Assembly: GCA_035574315.1 (NCBI GenBank)
Contig: DATLYW010000038.1
Span: forward strand, 38,981-102,980
Direction: 5' to 3'
DNA: 64,000 bases
Origin: Candidatus Zixiibacteriota bacterium
GTDB taxonomy: Bacteria > Desulfobacterota > Binatia > UBA9968
Below, piece by piece: positions 15,251 to 24,811 of the stretch (within the stretch, counting starts at the first letter, position 1; each line of letters opens with the position of its first letter). The translations under genes and the position numbers were made by a program. The notes below the pieces were generated by a model. It worked only from the letters and a program-made list of their open reading frames with translations, was not told the origin of the DNA and searched no databases.

Positions 15251-16258
15251 TTATTTGCAGCCGGCGAGCAGGCGTGCATCGGGGCCGGCGCGGCGGCTCG
15301 CCGCCGCCCGCGCCAAGTCGGTCTCGCGCCGCCGCAGCACGTCCAGGGCGCGTGCAATCCGCTCCGCGGAGCCCCAGTCGCTCCAGCACACGCCCCGAAC
15401 CGGCAGCACCGAGACGAAATCCGGATACCGGACCGCGATCGGCTCCATGATGCCTCTGGAGAAGTTGACCGGTTGCAGCGAGCGGTAAACGTCCTCGACG
15501 ACCGCGGCCTCGTGCGGCGTGCCGATGGCGCGCGCAATCCGCAGAAACGCGCGATGGAGCGCCGGCTGCACTCTTTTCACCATGCTCAGCAGCGCCTTGA
15601 TGTCACATACCATAGTCATCGTATTCCACAAAGCCCCGGAGCGCATCAGCTCTGCGGCGGTCCGCCGATCGGGTTTTTCGATGAAGCCGCTGACCTTGCG
15701 GATCTCCGCCGAGCGCAGGCCCATCGAGCGCTCCCCGGGAACGATATAACCGTAGTCGGTTTCCGGCTCGTCCGGGACGACCGCGAGGAGCACCAGCCGT
15801 CGAGGGTGGTCCCGCACCGCCTCCACCGCCTGCTCGACGCAGGCCATGAACCGATCCTCCTCGAGAACGAAATGGTCGGAAGGAAAAATCGCCGCCACCG
15901 TCGCGCCGTGTCTCTCGGAAAGGTAAACGAGCGGCAGGAGAACCCCGGCTCCGGTCTCCCTGTTTTCGGGCTGGACGATGACGGTCTCCGGCGGCCGGGA
16001 GGCGAGCTGGCGCGGGACTTCCGGATAGCGGAGATGGCTTCGTCCGATGACAGTGAAGAGGCGCCGCGCCGGAACGAGCCTTTCGGCGCGTGAAAACGTA
16101 TGTTCGAGCATCGAGCGCCGGCCCGTGAAAGCGACATACTGCTTCGGCAGCGAGGTTCCGCTAAGCGCGCGAACGTAGCCCTGCAGGCGAACCCCCTCGC
16201 CGCCCGCCAGCACGACTCCGTATACCGCTTGCGACCCGTCTCCGATTGTGCCGGACAT
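15251..16258 (-). CDS. mannose-1-phosphate guanylyltransferase-like nucleotidyltransferase
   Basis: A 335-residue GT-A-fold nucleotidyltransferase. It has the nucleotide-binding start VVLAGGEGVRLQGYV, a PKQY motif, VQPENRETGAG, the metal motif IFPSDHF, and GFIEKPDRRTA. It ends with VLPVRGVCWSDWGSAERI. The signature is longer between GGxGxRL and PKQ than in E. coli ManC, so the exact sugar is uncertain. It would make an activated sugar for surface glycans. A decayed copy of its C-terminal end lies at 54266-54346. The isomerase domain of bifunctional ManC is absent. Confidence 0.85.
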   Translation of the reverse strand: MSGTIGDGSQAVYGVVLAGGEGVRLQGYVRALSGTSLPKQYVAFTGRRSMLEHTFSRAERLVPARRLFTVIGRSHLRYPEVPRQLASRPPETVIVQPENRETGAGVLLPLVYLSERHGATVAAIFPSDHFVLEEDRFMACVEQAVEAVRDHPRRLVLLAVVPDEPETDYGYIVPGERSMGLRSAEIRKVSGFIEKPDRRTAAELMRSGALWNTMTMVCDIKALLSMVKRVQPALHRAFLRIARAIGTPHEAAVVEDVYRSLQPVNFSRGIMEPIAVRYPDFVSVLPVRGVCWSDWGSAERIARALDVLRRRETDLARAAASRRAGPDARLLAGCK

Positions 16259-16678
16259 GGTGGGCCTCCCGGCCGTTCACGCTAACAGTCTCTGGTTTCC
16301 AGTTCGCAGCTTCCGGGTCTTGTTAAACGATGAACTTTCAACCGCCGTCAGGCGGAGGTTTCGGCCCGAGCAGCTACAAAGATCCTTCACGCTGCGGTGC
16401 CCGCGCTCTCCAGGTCTCGGCCCACCTCCGATCTATCAACGAACTTCTCAGTGCGCAATTGCCTTCTTGGTGATTCACGGCAAACATCGCACGGATCGGA
16501 CTGGTGAGACCGTGGGCGACGCTACGCAAGGACCGTGCCTTCCGGAAAGCCGTGAGCAGTTCAGGCATGGACCATCGGGTCCTTTGCAGCCTTGCCACCG
16601 AAAGCTCCCCGGGCTTTTCATCCCTGATAATCCGGCGGGCAACAGGAGAGCGGAAAGAAAGCGTTTGGCTCCTCGGGC
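16259..16678. other. 420-base spacer with repeat-like words and candidate regulatory sites
   Basis: No convincing gene. Near 16288-16340, words such as TGGTTTCCAGTTC and GATGAACTTTCAACC resemble the spacer at 57630-57692. CCCCGGGCTTTTCA at 16607-16620 resembles the candidate enhancer motif and sits 85-98 bases upstream of the start predicted from the promoter at 16679. A short frame on the minus strand near 16374-16487 has no ribosome-binding site. Confidence 0.35.
16526..16540 (-). promoter_or_regulatory. possible sigma-54 promoter, target uncertain
   Basis: Minus-strand AGGCACGGTCCTTGC has correct spacing and one -24 mismatch. Predicted start is near 16514, leaving a 256-base leader to the nucleotidyltransferase ATG at 16258. 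No nearer gene start is evident. Confidence 0.4.
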
Positions 16679-16693
16679 CGGCACGTCGTTTGC
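16679..16693 (+). promoter_or_regulatory. sigma-54 promoter for the 16716 gene
   Basis: CGGCACGTCGTTTGC differs from consensus only at the first base. Predicted start is near 16705, directly ahead of the GGAGG site of the ATG at 16716. Confidence 0.72.
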
Positions 16694-16715
16694 CTTCTCC
16701 ATGGGCGGAGGGCCG

Positions 16716-17114
16716 ATGAAAAAAACAGCGGCCGTAATCGCCGCGATCCTGGCCGTTCTCGTTCTCTGCGGCCAGGCGGCAGCCGAACCCCTCAAGGCCG
16801 GGAAAAACCTCCGCCGCGAGCCCATTCTCCTGCCGGATTCCACGCCCGACAAAGAGCGTTTGTTGCGCGTCGACTGGCTGATCGTTGCGGACGAGGAGGG
16901 AGACGTCGGAATCCTGATATTGTATGATGATGCGCGCAGCTCCATCAAAGTCGACTACATCGAGTTCTATGACCTTACGGGCGATCTGCTCGCGATCAGC
17001 TGGATCGACGGGCTCGGCATCTGTCAGGTGGCGGTGGAGGTCGGCCTGCTCGACGAGGAAGATCCCGGCATCGAGGGGGTGCTCGTCACCATGACCGGGG
17101 GCGACCCGCTCTAG
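16716..17114 (+). CDS. small secreted acidic protein of unknown function
   Basis: A 132-residue protein with a signal peptide (MKKTAAVIAAILAVLVLCGQAAA, cleavage after AAA). The mature part is acidic and probably beta-rich (EGDVGILILYDDARSSIKVD). No family recognised. The start is chosen for the signal peptide, the GGAGG site and the promoter ending 22 bases upstream; the longer frame from 16248 runs across the promoter and is rejected. The acyl-CoA ligase gene starts 16 bases after its stop and is probably co-transcribed. Confidence 0.8.
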   Translation: MKKTAAVIAAILAVLVLCGQAAAEPLKAGKNLRREPILLPDSTPDKERLLRVDWLIVADEEGDVGILILYDDARSSIKVDYIEFYDLTGDLLAISWIDGLGICQVAVEVGLLDEEDPGIEGVLVTMTGGDPL

Positions 17115-17130
17115 CCCGCTTCGCGAACCG

Positions 17131-18981
17131 ATGACCGGGGAGTCTGGCGTGAAGGACCCGAGCCTAGCCGCCATGTTTTGCCGGCAGGCCCGCCGCTACG
17201 GCCGAAAGACACTCTATCGCTTCGCCGAGGGGGGCGAGTGGCGGTCGCTTTCCTGGGAGGAGGCCATCCAGCGCGTTCGGGAGATCGCCCTCGGGCTCCA
17301 TTCTCTGGGGGTCGAGCGCGGGGCGCGCGTGGCGATCTTTTCGAACAACCGGCCGGAATGGAATCTCGTCGACTGGGCCAACATCTGCGTCGGCGCGCTG
17401 ACGGTTCCAGTCTACTCCACGAGTCCCCGGGCCCAGGTCCTGCACATCCTCAGCCACTGCGAGCCTTCCGTTCTCTTCGTCGAGTCGCGCGAGGCGTTGC
17501 GGCGCCTGGACCCTTTTCCCGGCTCGCTCGGACGAATCCGCCGGATCGTGTTGAGCGGCGGCGAGGAGGGCGGAGCGGGCGAAGGGACGATGACCCTCGC
17601 AGAGCTGTCTTCCCGCGGCCGGGCCTGCGAGCGCGAGCATCCGGAGACGTTCGACCGGCTCGTCGAGGTCCTGGGGCCGAGCGACGATCTCACGATCATT
17701 TACACGTCGGGAACCACGGGAGATCCCAAGGGAGTGCTCACCACTCACGGCCACTACCTCTTCGTCATCGACGCGGTCGATCAGGTGCTGCCGTCGACCG
17801 ACGAGGACGTGACCCTGCACTTTCTGCCGTCAGCGCACTCCTTCGGCCGCCTGGAGCATTTCATGGCCGTGGCCAAGGGATGGACGGTAGCCTACGCCCG
17901 GTCGATCGAGACCGTGAGCCGGGACCTGCGGTCGGTCCGGCCGACGGTGTTTTTTTCCGTCCCGAGGATCTACGAGATCGCCTACCACCGGATCCGTTCC
18001 CGGGTGGAGCGCTCCGGCTGGGCGCGGCGGTTTCTCTTCGACCGCGCCCTGGCCATAGGCCGGGAGTGGAGCCGGCGCAAGCGCGCGGGCGCCGAGCCCG
18101 GCCTCGTCCTGGAGGCGGCGATGGCTCTTACGAGGCGGCTCGCGTTCTCCGAAATCCATGCCGCGTTCGGGGGGCGGTTGAGGGTCGCGATCTCGGGCGG
18201 AGCCCCTCTCCCTGCGGAGATCGCCGAGTTTTTCCATGCGATCGGCCTGGTGCTGCTCGAGGGTTACGGGCTCACGGAAACATCGACGGTGACGCACGTC
18301 AACCGACCGAATCGCTGCCGGATCGGAACCGTGGGGCTTCCGTTGCCGGGGATCGAGTGTCGCATCGCGGAAGACGGCGAGATCCTGCTGCGCGGCCCCA
18401 ACATCTTCAAGGCCTACTACCGCGATTTCATCGCGACCGAGGAGGCGGTCGACCGCGAGGGATGGTTTCACACCGGCGATGTCGGCTCCGTGGACGAGGA
18501 GGGCTTCCTCAGGATCACCGATCGGAAGAAAGATCTGATCGTGACGTCGGCGGGAAAGAAGGTGGCGCCGCAGAAAATCGAGAACCTTCTCAGGACCGAT
18601 CCCATGATCAGCCAGGCGATGGTGGTCGGCGGCGGACAGCGGCCGCTGATGGCCCTGGTGACCGTGAACTCCGAGCGGGCGCGCGAGCTGGCGGCGGAGC
18701 AGGGCGTCGATCTGGGGGGCGAGGTTGCGTCGCATCCGTGGGTGCAGGCGCGCGTCAAGGAGATCGTCCGGGAGAAGAACAGGGAGCTTGCGCCGTTCGA
18801 GGCGGTTCGGCAGGTGTGGGTCCTCGGCCGCGAGCTGAGCGTCGACGAGGGCGAGCTGACGGCGACGATGAAGCTGCGCCGCCAGGTCATCATGGAACGG
18901 TACAAAGAGCTGATCGACGAACTGTACGGCGACGCCAAGAAGAGGCGGTCGTCGGCGACCGAGGAGACGACGGGGGTATAG
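17131..18981 (+). CDS. long-chain acyl-CoA synthetase (AMP-forming)
   Basis: A 616-residue adenylate-forming ligase of the FadD15/ACSL type. It carries the P-loop IIYTSGTTGDPKG near residue 190, GYGLTETSTVTHVN near 375, the hinge region GWFHTGDVG and DRKKDLIVTSAGKKVAP. It would activate long-chain fatty acids to acyl-CoA with ATP. Length fits the family. It is preceded at 16 bases by the small secreted protein and is convergent with NAD synthetase, 21 bases apart. Confidence 0.92.
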   Translation: MTGESGVKDPSLAAMFCRQARRYGRKTLYRFAEGGEWRSLSWEEAIQRVREIALGLHSLGVERGARVAIFSNNRPEWNLVDWANICVGALTVPVYSTSPRAQVLHILSHCEPSVLFVESREALRRLDPFPGSLGRIRRIVLSGGEEGGAGEGTMTLAELSSRGRACEREHPETFDRLVEVLGPSDDLTIIYTSGTTGDPKGVLTTHGHYLFVIDAVDQVLPSTDEDVTLHFLPSAHSFGRLEHFMAVAKGWTVAYARSIETVSRDLRSVRPTVFFSVPRIYEIAYHRIRSRVERSGWARRFLFDRALAIGREWSRRKRAGAEPGLVLEAAMALTRRLAFSEIHAAFGGRLRVAISGGAPLPAEIAEFFHAIGLVLLEGYGLTETSTVTHVNRPNRCRIGTVGLPLPGIECRIAEDGEILLRGPNIFKAYYRDFIATEEAVDREGWFHTGDVGSVDEEGFLRITDRKKDLIVTSAGKKVAPQKIENLLRTDPMISQAMVVGGGQRPLMALVTVNSERARELAAEQGVDLGGEVASHPWVQARVKEIVREKNRELAPFEAVRQVWVLGRELSVDEGELTATMKLRRQVIMERYKELIDELYGDAKKRRSSATEETTGV

Positions 18982-19002
18982 GGCCGGGCCCGCCCGCGGG
19001 GG

Positions 19003-21069
19003 TCAGGCTTCGGTCTCGGGTATCCGCTTGATTTCCTCCAGCCACACCGTCGCTTCGCTGTCGCTGGGCGCGCGGTAGTCGCCGCGCGGCGACAGCGAGC
19101 CGCCGGAGCCGACCTTGGGGGCGTTGGGAATGCAGCTCCTCTTGAACTGGCTCACCTGGAAGAAACGCCAGGCGAACACGGAAAGCCACCGCTTGATCTC
19201 GGCGATGCCGTACTGGCGGCGTTTCTCCTCCGGAATATCGGGCCACGCTCCGAGCGTCCGGTCTCTCCAGGCGCAATAGGAGAGAAAAGCGATCTTCGTG
19301 GGCAGGTAACCGAAACGGGTCGTGTAGTAGAGCGTGAAGTCCTGAAGCTCGTAAGGGCCCACGATCTCCTCGGTTCTCTGGCTCGGTTGCTCGCCGTCGG
19401 GATCTCCCGGCACCAGCTCCGGGCTGAACTCGGTGTCGAGGATCGAGCGCAGGATGATACTGGTTTCCTTTCCCAGCAGATCGGTGTCGGCGACCCAGCG
19501 GATGAGGAACTGAATCAGCGTTTTCGGGACGCTCGCGTTGACGCTGTAGTGCGACATGTGATCGCCGACGCCGTACGTGCACCAGCCGAGGGCGAGCTCG
19601 CTGAGATCGCTGGTTCCCAGCACCAGCCCGTGGTGCAGGTTGGCGAGGCGGAAGAGATGGCTGGTCCGCTCGCCCGCCTGCACGTTCTCGAAGGTGATGT
19701 CGTAGACCGGCTCGCCGCGGGCGTAAGGATGACCGATATCGCGCAGCATCTGCTCGCAGCTCGGCCGGATGTCGAGCTCGCTCGCCGTGCAGCCGACCGC
19801 CTCCATCAGCGCCTTGGCGTTGGCCAGGGTCCGGCGGCTCGTGGCAAAGCCCGGCATCGCATAACCGAGGATGTTCGAGCGCGGCAGGCTCAGGACGTCG
19901 AACGCCCGCGCCGCCACGATGAGCGCGTGGGTCGAGTCGAGTCCGCCCGAGACGCCGATCACCACCTTGGAAATGCCCGAGCTCCGCAGCCGCTTCACCA
20001 GCCCCTGGACCTGGATGTTGTAGGCTTCGTAGCAGCGGCGGTCCCGCAGCGCCCGCTCCGAGGGCACGTACGGGAAGCGGCCGATCCGGCGCTCGCAGAG
20101 CAGGCGCTCGGTGCGAGGCAAATTGAGATCGAAGCCCACCTTGCGGAAGCGCCTGAGCTCCTCGCGATGGCGCTGCATGCTCTGGCCGAAGCTGTTCTGG
20201 CGCATGCGCTCCTGCGAGAGGCGCTCGAGGTCCAGCTCCGCGACGACCAGCTGGGAGTCGTAGTGGAAGCGCTCCGATTCGGCGAGCAGGGCGCCGTTCT
20301 CGTAAACGATCGCGTGGCCGTCCCATGCCAGGTCGGTGGTCGACTCGCCGGTCCCGGCCGCGGTGTAGAGGTAGGCCGCGAGGCAGCGCGCCGACTGGTT
20401 CGCCACCAGGCTGTGGCGGTATTCGTCCTTGCCGAGCGTGATGTTGGATGCCGAGAGGTTGAGGATCACGGTGGCGCCGGCGAGCGCGGCCCAGCACGAA
20501 GGCGGCAGCGGTACCCAGAGATCCTCGCAGATCTCCACGAAGAAGGTAAACCGCCTTTCCTGCTCGCATTGAAAGAGCAGGTGCTCCCCGAAGGGAATCT
20601 CCCGCTGGCCGAGAAGGTCGATCGAGGTGCTCCGGGCCGCGGCCGCGGGGGCGAACTGCCGGTACTCGTAGAACTCGCGGTAGTTCGGCAGGAAGGTTTT
20701 GGGGACGACTCCCAGGATCTTCCCGCGGCGCAGGACGACAGCGCAGTTGAACAGCAAATGGTCGACCTGGAGCGGCAGCCCCACCACCGCGATCAGCTCG
20801 AGGCCTTCCGAGGCCTTGAGGACGTCGCCCAGCGCCGCGAGCGAACCGTCGAGCAGAGCCCGTTGGTGAAAGAGGTCCTCGCACGAGTAGGCGGACAGTC
20901 CCAGCTCCGGGAAGAGCGCCAGAACCGCCCGGCGGTGTTCGGCCGCGTGCATCAACTCGATCGTCCGGGAGCCGTTGTAGGCCGGGTCCGCCACCCGAAG
21001 CTCGGGAACTCCGACCGCCGCCCGGACAAAGCCGTGATTGTAAAGATTGAAGAATTCCCCGTCCTTCAT
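19003..21069 (-). CDS. nadE: glutamine-dependent NAD+ synthetase
   Basis: A 688-residue two-domain enzyme that makes NAD+ from nicotinate adenine dinucleotide, ATP and glutamine. The N-terminal nitrilase-type glutaminase carries the Glu55-Lys124-Cys181 triad ([27 protein letters not shown]). The synthetase domain has the PP-loop [10 protein letters not shown] near residue 373. Length matches the long glutamine-dependent form (about 680). PncB at 32942 feeds the same salvage branch. No sigma-54 site was found upstream. Confidence 0.95.
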   Translation of the reverse strand: MKDGEFFNLYNHGFVRAAVGVPELRVADPAYNGSRTIELMHAAEHRRAVLALFPELGLSAYSCEDLFHQRALLDGSLAALGDVLKASEGLELIAVVGLPLQVDHLLFNCAVVLRRGKILGVVPKTFLPNYREFYEYRQFAPAAAARSTSIDLLGQREIPFGEHLLFQCEQERRFTFFVEICEDLWVPLPPSCWAALAGATVILNLSASNITLGKDEYRHSLVANQSARCLAAYLYTAAGTGESTTDLAWDGHAIVYENGALLAESERFHYDSQLVVAELDLERLSQERMRQNSFGQSMQRHREELRRFRKVGFDLNLPRTERLLCERRIGRFPYVPSERALRDRRCYEAYNIQVQGLVKRLRSSGISKVVIGVSGGLDSTHALIVAARAFDVLSLPRSNILGYAMPGFATSRRTLANAKALMEAVGCTASELDIRPSCEQMLRDIGHPYARGEPVYDITFENVQAGERTSHLFRLANLHHGLVLGTSDLSELALGWCTYGVGDHMSHYSVNASVPKTLIQFLIRWVADTDLLGKETSIILRSILDTEFSPELVPGDPDGEQPSQRTEEIVGPYELQDFTLYYTTRFGYLPTKIAFLSYCAWRDRTLGAWPDIPEEKRRQYGIAEIKRWLSVFAWRFFQVSQFKRSCIPNAPKVGSGGSLSPRGDYRAPSDSEATVWLEEIKRIPETEA

Positions 21070-21186
21070 GCCAGTCAGCCGCTACCGCCGCGCTCGCCCG
21101 CTGCTCCTCCCCGGAGGCCGGCTTTCGTCGCCGGGCTTTTCGATCGAAATATCGCCGATTTCACGCCGTTGAGCAAACGGTCCCCG

Positions 21187-22932
21187 CTACTCGGCGCACT
21201 CCCGGCAATCGTGCCGCACCCCTTCCTGGACCAGGGAAAGGGCCTGACCCGGTCGGGAGCCGTAGCGGTAGATCGTGACCCCTTTCAACCGGAGCTGGCG
21301 CGCGAGAAGGAAGACTTCCCGGACCGCCGCGGGAGGCGCGTCGCGCGGGAGATTGACCGTCTTCGAGACGGCGGCGTCAACGTGTTTCTGGAAAGCCGCC
21401 TGCATCTGGAGGTGCCACCGGGGCGCGATCTCCAGGGCGATGGGAAAGCGTCGCCGCAGCTCGGCCGGAAGGTATTCCAGGTCACGGATCGAACCCCGCT
21501 CGCGAACCTCTTCGAGGGCTCGCTCGCCGTCGGGGCCCAGCCGTTCCAGCTCCTCGCGCAGCAGCGGATTGATCTCCGCGGCGAACTGCGTCCCGAGAAT
21601 GCGGCGCGAAAAGGCCAGGGCGAAAAACGGCTCGATGGCCGCGGAAGTTCCGGCGATCAAGCTGATGGTGCCGGTGGGCGCAACGCAGGTGACCGTGGCG
21701 TTGCGAAGCGCCGTGAACCCCCGGGCGGGCCAGACGCTTTGCGAAAACGCCGGAAACGAGCCGCGCCGCTCGCCGAGAGCGGCCGAGCAACGGCGTGCCT
21801 CCGCCGTAAGAAACTCCGCGATCTTTTCCGCCAGCAGCTCGGCTTCGCCGGAGTCGTAAGCGATCCCGAGGCGCGCAAACAGGTTGGCGAGGCCCATGAC
21901 CCCGAGCCCGATCTTGCGCGTGCGGCGGGTGGCGGCTTCGATTTCCGGAAACGGGTAGCTGTTCGCCTCGATCACGTTGTCGAGGAACACCACCCCGTCG
22001 TGGACGGCCTCGCGCAAGGCCGACCAGTCGATCTCGCCGCCCGCCAGGAACGCCGGCAGGTTAAGCGATCCGAGCGTGCAGGACTCGTAGGGAAGGAGCG
22101 GCTGCTCGCCGCACGGATTCGTGCTTTCGATCCGTCCCAGCGCGGGCGTCGGGTTGTGAGCATTGATCTCGTCCAGGAACAGCAGCCCCGGGTCTCCCGT
22201 GGCCCATGCCGCCGCGCAGATCTTTTCCAGAAGCGCTTCCGGCCGGACGGCGGAGACCTCACGCCCGGTTCTGGGGTTGCGCAGCGCGAACGGCTCGCGG
22301 CGCTCGAGCGCTTCGAAAAAGGCATCGGTCACGCCCACCGAGAGATTGAAGTTCTCCAGCCTCCCCGGCTTTAGTTTCGCTTCGACGAACTCCTCGATGT
22401 CCGGATGATCGATGCGGAGCACCGCCATGTTGGCTCCGCGCCGCCTTCCCCCTTCGCGGATCACCGCCGTGGTGAGGTCGAATATGTCCATGAAGGAGAG
22501 GGGACCCGAGGTTATGCCTCCGGTCGAGCGAACACGGTCGCGCCGCGGGCGCAGGGAGCTGAAGGAAAAACCGGTGCCGCCGCCGGATTGGTGGATGCGC
22601 GCCATGCGGCCGAGGGTCGTGAAGATCGATTCGAGGTTGTCCTCGATCGGAAGGACGAAGCAGGCCGCGAGCTGTCCGTCGGCCAGGCCGGCGTTCATCA
22701 GGGTGGGCGAGTTGGGTAAAAACTCCAGCCGGCGCATGCGCCCGAAGAACCGTTCCTCCCAGTACCGCTCATCCTCGCCGAAGAGTCCGGCGGGGGCGGC
22801 GATGGCACGGGCCACTCGCTCCATCATCGCTTCCGGCGATTCGATCACCTGGCCCGTCTCGTCCCGGCGAAGATAGCGCTGGCGCAGGACTTCGAGGGCG
22901 GCCTCCGAGAACGCGAGGCGGTCTTCTTTCAT
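21187..22932 (-). CDS. nrdJ: adenosylcobalamin-dependent (class II) ribonucleotide reductase
   Basis: A 581-residue catalytic subunit that reduces ribonucleotides to deoxyribonucleotides without oxygen, using B12. Key residues are visible: Cys91 (QLAACFVLPIEDN), the Asn272-x-Cys274-x-Glu276 active site in ESTNPCGEQPLLPYESC, Cys285, and the C-terminal redox pair Cys576/Cys579 (HDCRECAE). PTGTISLIAGTSAAIEP is also typical. The start is the ATG with AGGAG seven bases upstream; the longer frame to 23187 lacks homology. No cobalamin riboswitch was seen upstream. Confidence 0.95.
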   Translation of the reverse strand: MKEDRLAFSEAALEVLRQRYLRRDETGQVIESPEAMMERVARAIAAPAGLFGEDERYWEERFFGRMRRLEFLPNSPTLMNAGLADGQLAACFVLPIEDNLESIFTTLGRMARIHQSGGGTGFSFSSLRPRRDRVRSTGGITSGPLSFMDIFDLTTAVIREGGRRRGANMAVLRIDHPDIEEFVEAKLKPGRLENFNLSVGVTDAFFEALERREPFALRNPRTGREVSAVRPEALLEKICAAAWATGDPGLLFLDEINAHNPTPALGRIESTNPCGEQPLLPYESCTLGSLNLPAFLAGGEIDWSALREAVHDGVVFLDNVIEANSYPFPEIEAATRRTRKIGLGVMGLANLFARLGIAYDSGEAELLAEKIAEFLTAEARRCSAALGERRGSFPAFSQSVWPARGFTALRNATVTCVAPTGTISLIAGTSAAIEPFFALAFSRRILGTQFAAEINPLLREELERLGPDGERALEEVRERGSIRDLEYLPAELRRRFPIALEIAPRWHLQMQAAFQKHVDAAVSKTVNLPRDAPPAAVREVFLLARQLRLKGVTIYRYGSRPGQALSLVQEGVRHDCRECAE

Positions 22933-23113
22933 GGGCGCTCCTGGTTCGCAACACGCATTTTTCGTGCCTGGAGCACGGCGGGATCGGGTTTTCGATGGAG
23001 GCCTTTTTCGTTGTTGAGAACAGGCGGCGGCGAAATTGGCGCCCGCGGGAAGGAGTATGGGCCGGGTGGAGTCATTGCCGGCTTGGCGCCGCCGGTTTTT
23101 CAACCCCGGAGGA

Positions 23114-23128
23114 TGGCTCGGGCTTTGC
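23114..23128 (+). promoter_or_regulatory. probable sigma-54 promoter for the ferritin-like gene
   Basis: TGGCTCGGGCTTTGC has one -24 mismatch (A to T), correct spacing and a perfect TTGC. Predicted start is near 23140, 27 bases before the ATG and ahead of its GGAGG site. Confidence 0.62.
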
Positions 23129-23166
23129 GTTGCCTCGATCGAGAAAAACCGGTCCGGAGGCGTTCG

Positions 23167-23649
23167 ATGGGCGGCGACTGGAAACAATGGTGGCGCCGGT
23201 TTCTCAGCCTGTCAACCGGCAGATACCGGAGGGCGCGCGAGCTTCTCAAACAGCGTTACCTCGAGGAGCTTCGCCACGCCGAGCGCCTCCGCGAGCATGC
23301 CGCAAGGATGCAGTACCCGCAATTTCGCCAGAAGCTGCTCGACATAGCTGCCGAGGAAACGAAACACGCCGAGTGGATCGCGGCGCGGATCAGGCTCTTG
23401 GGCGGTGAGCCCCCGCCGTTCAAGCCGCCGCCGGTGAGCGGGCGGAACAGCTGGCAATACCTGCTGTTGGACCTCGAAGAGGAAGGACGCTGCGGCGCGC
23501 GGCTTCAGGACGAGATCCGGACCCTGGAGCCGGAGCTGCCCGAAATCGGTGGGCTTCTCGATCGAATCCGGAAGGACGACGAGAAACACCGGCAGGAGAT
23601 CCGGGAAATGTTGATGCGCAGCGATCCTCAGGCGCTCTGGCCGGCTTGA
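23167..23649 (+). CDS. ferritin-like/rubrerythrin-type diiron protein
   Basis: A 160-residue four-helix protein. Carboxylate/histidine ligand motifs of a diiron centre are visible: YLEELRHAERL, DIAAEETKHAEW, LLDLEEEGRCG and RKDDEKHRQEI. No rubredoxin domain is present. Members store iron or detoxify peroxide; which one cannot be decided here. The start at 23167 has GGAGG six bases upstream and a promoter; the frame from 23011 is an extension without homology. It is divergent from nrdJ and convergent with the hydrolase. Confidence 0.82.
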   Translation: MGGDWKQWWRRFLSLSTGRYRRARELLKQRYLEELRHAERLREHAARMQYPQFRQKLLDIAAEETKHAEWIAARIRLLGGEPPPFKPPPVSGRNSWQYLLLDLEEEGRCGARLQDEIRTLEPELPEIGGLLDRIRKDDEKHRQEIREMLMRSDPQALWPA

Positions 23650-23663
23650 GCGGCGCAAGGGTC

Positions 23664-24362
23664 TCAGGCCTGCCGCTTGACGCCGAGATAGCGCTTGAAC
23701 CAATTCGCCGCCAGCCGGGCCACTTCCTGGAGCGCGCCCGGCTCCTCGAACAGGTGGGTCGCGCCCGGGACGACCGCCAGCCGCTTCTCGCCCGCAAGCT
23801 CGGCGTAGGCCCTGCGATTGAGCTCCAGAACGACCTCGTCGAGCGCGCCGACGATCAGCAGGGTGGGCGCTTGCACCCGCTTGAGCGCCGGCATCACCAG
23901 ATCGGGCCGGCCCCCGCGCGAGACCACGGCGCCGATCGCCGCGCCGAAAGTCGCCGCGGCGTTCAGCGCGGCCGCAGCTCCCGTGCTGGCGCCGAAATAG
24001 CCGATATCCAGCGCCTTGGTTTCGGGCTCGTCCATCAGCCACTGCGTGGCCCGCTCCAGGCGCCAGGTCAACAGCTCGATGTCGAAGCGGGTTTCGTAGC
24101 TGCGGTCTTCCTCTCTCGTGAGCAGATCCATCAGCAAGGTCCCGAGACCCTCCGCGCGCAGACGCTCGGCGACGAACTTGTTTCTGGGGCTGTGCCGGCT
24201 GCTGCCGCTGCCGTGCGCAAACGCCACGATCCCGGCGGCCCGCGGCGGAATCGCGATCTCGCATTCGAGCTCGACGCCGTTCGCGGGGATGAACGAGATT
24301 CTGTGGACGGAACGGGAATCTTCTTCCGTGATCGCCGCCATTCGGCCCGCCTCCTGACTCAT
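23664..24362 (-). CDS. alpha/beta hydrolase (dienelactone hydrolase-like)
   Basis: A 232-residue alpha/beta hydrolase. The oxyanion region is FAHGSGSSRHSPRN, the nucleophile elbow GASTGAAAAL, the acid GALDEVV and the catalytic histidine GATHLFEEPG, in the usual order. This small subgroup is often found next to phosphoribosyltransferases or CBS genes; the substrate is unknown. Its ATG overlaps the TGA of the upstream CBS gene, so it is the last gene of the BON-FmdB-CBS-CBS operon. Confidence 0.88.
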   Translation of the reverse strand: MSQEAGRMAAITEEDSRSVHRISFIPANGVELECEIAIPPRAAGIVAFAHGSGSSRHSPRNKFVAERLRAEGLGTLLMDLLTREEDRSYETRFDIELLTWRLERATQWLMDEPETKALDIGYFGASTGAAAALNAAATFGAAIGAVVSRGGRPDLVMPALKRVQAPTLLIVGALDEVVLELNRRAYAELAGEKRLAVVPGATHLFEEPGALQEVARLAANWFKRYLGVKRQA

Positions 24363-24787
24363 TCTCCGCCGCCCGGAAGCTCTCCGGAAACGGCCTCTCC
24401 GATCTCCGACAGCTCGCCGCCCAGAATCCCGAGCACGTCGTCGAGCGTCGCGATGCCGAGGATCGTGTCGAAGCCGTCGACGATGGGGATGCGGCGCACG
24501 TGATAGGCGCGCATCAGCGTCGTCAGGTGGCGCGGATCCCTTTCGACCGAGATCCTCACCGGGTCGGGGGTCATGACCTCGGCCACGGTCGTGGCGGCGG
24601 GGTCGCGGCGCTCACCGGCGACCTTGAGCGCGATGTCCCTGTCGGTCAGGATCCCGTGCAGCTTGCCGTCGCGCTCCACGATGAGGCAGCCCACGTTGGC
24701 GCGCTTCAGGATCGCGCAGGCCTCGAGGACCGTGCTCTCGGGGGATATCTTGAGGACCGGTTTCCGGCAGAAATCTCGCAGCGACAT
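24359..24787 (-). CDS. CBS-domain-pair protein
   Basis: A 142-residue stand-alone CBS pair (ESTVLEACAILKRANVGCLI with GILTDRDIALKV; then RDPRHLTTLMRAYHVRRIPI with GIATLDDVLGIL). Such modules sense AMP/ATP or other adenosyl ligands. It starts 24 bases after the preceding CBS gene and overlaps the hydrolase start by four bases. Its partner in the cell is unknown. Confidence 0.9.
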   Translation of the reverse strand: MSLRDFCRKPVLKISPESTVLEACAILKRANVGCLIVERDGKLHGILTDRDIALKVAGERRDPAATTVAEVMTPDPVRISVERDPRHLTTLMRAYHVRRIPIVDGFDTILGIATLDDVLGILGGELSEIGEAVSGELPGGGE

Positions 24788-24811
24788 GGCTCCCTTCCTG
24801 CGGACCCGGCA

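Noticed and set aside
16374..16487. 37-codon frame on the minus strand after the possible promoter at 16526
   Set aside because: No ribosome-binding site, no recognisable feature, and the promoter itself is only moderate.
19387..22374. 995-codon open frame on the plus strand
   Set aside because: It spans the antisense of both nadE and nrdJ, whose catalytic motifs are clear. Its composition is that of a shadow frame.
22933..23113. Cobalamin riboswitch upstream of nrdJ
   Set aside because: I looked for the B12 box and the CCGCAACTG-type core on the minus strand and found neither.
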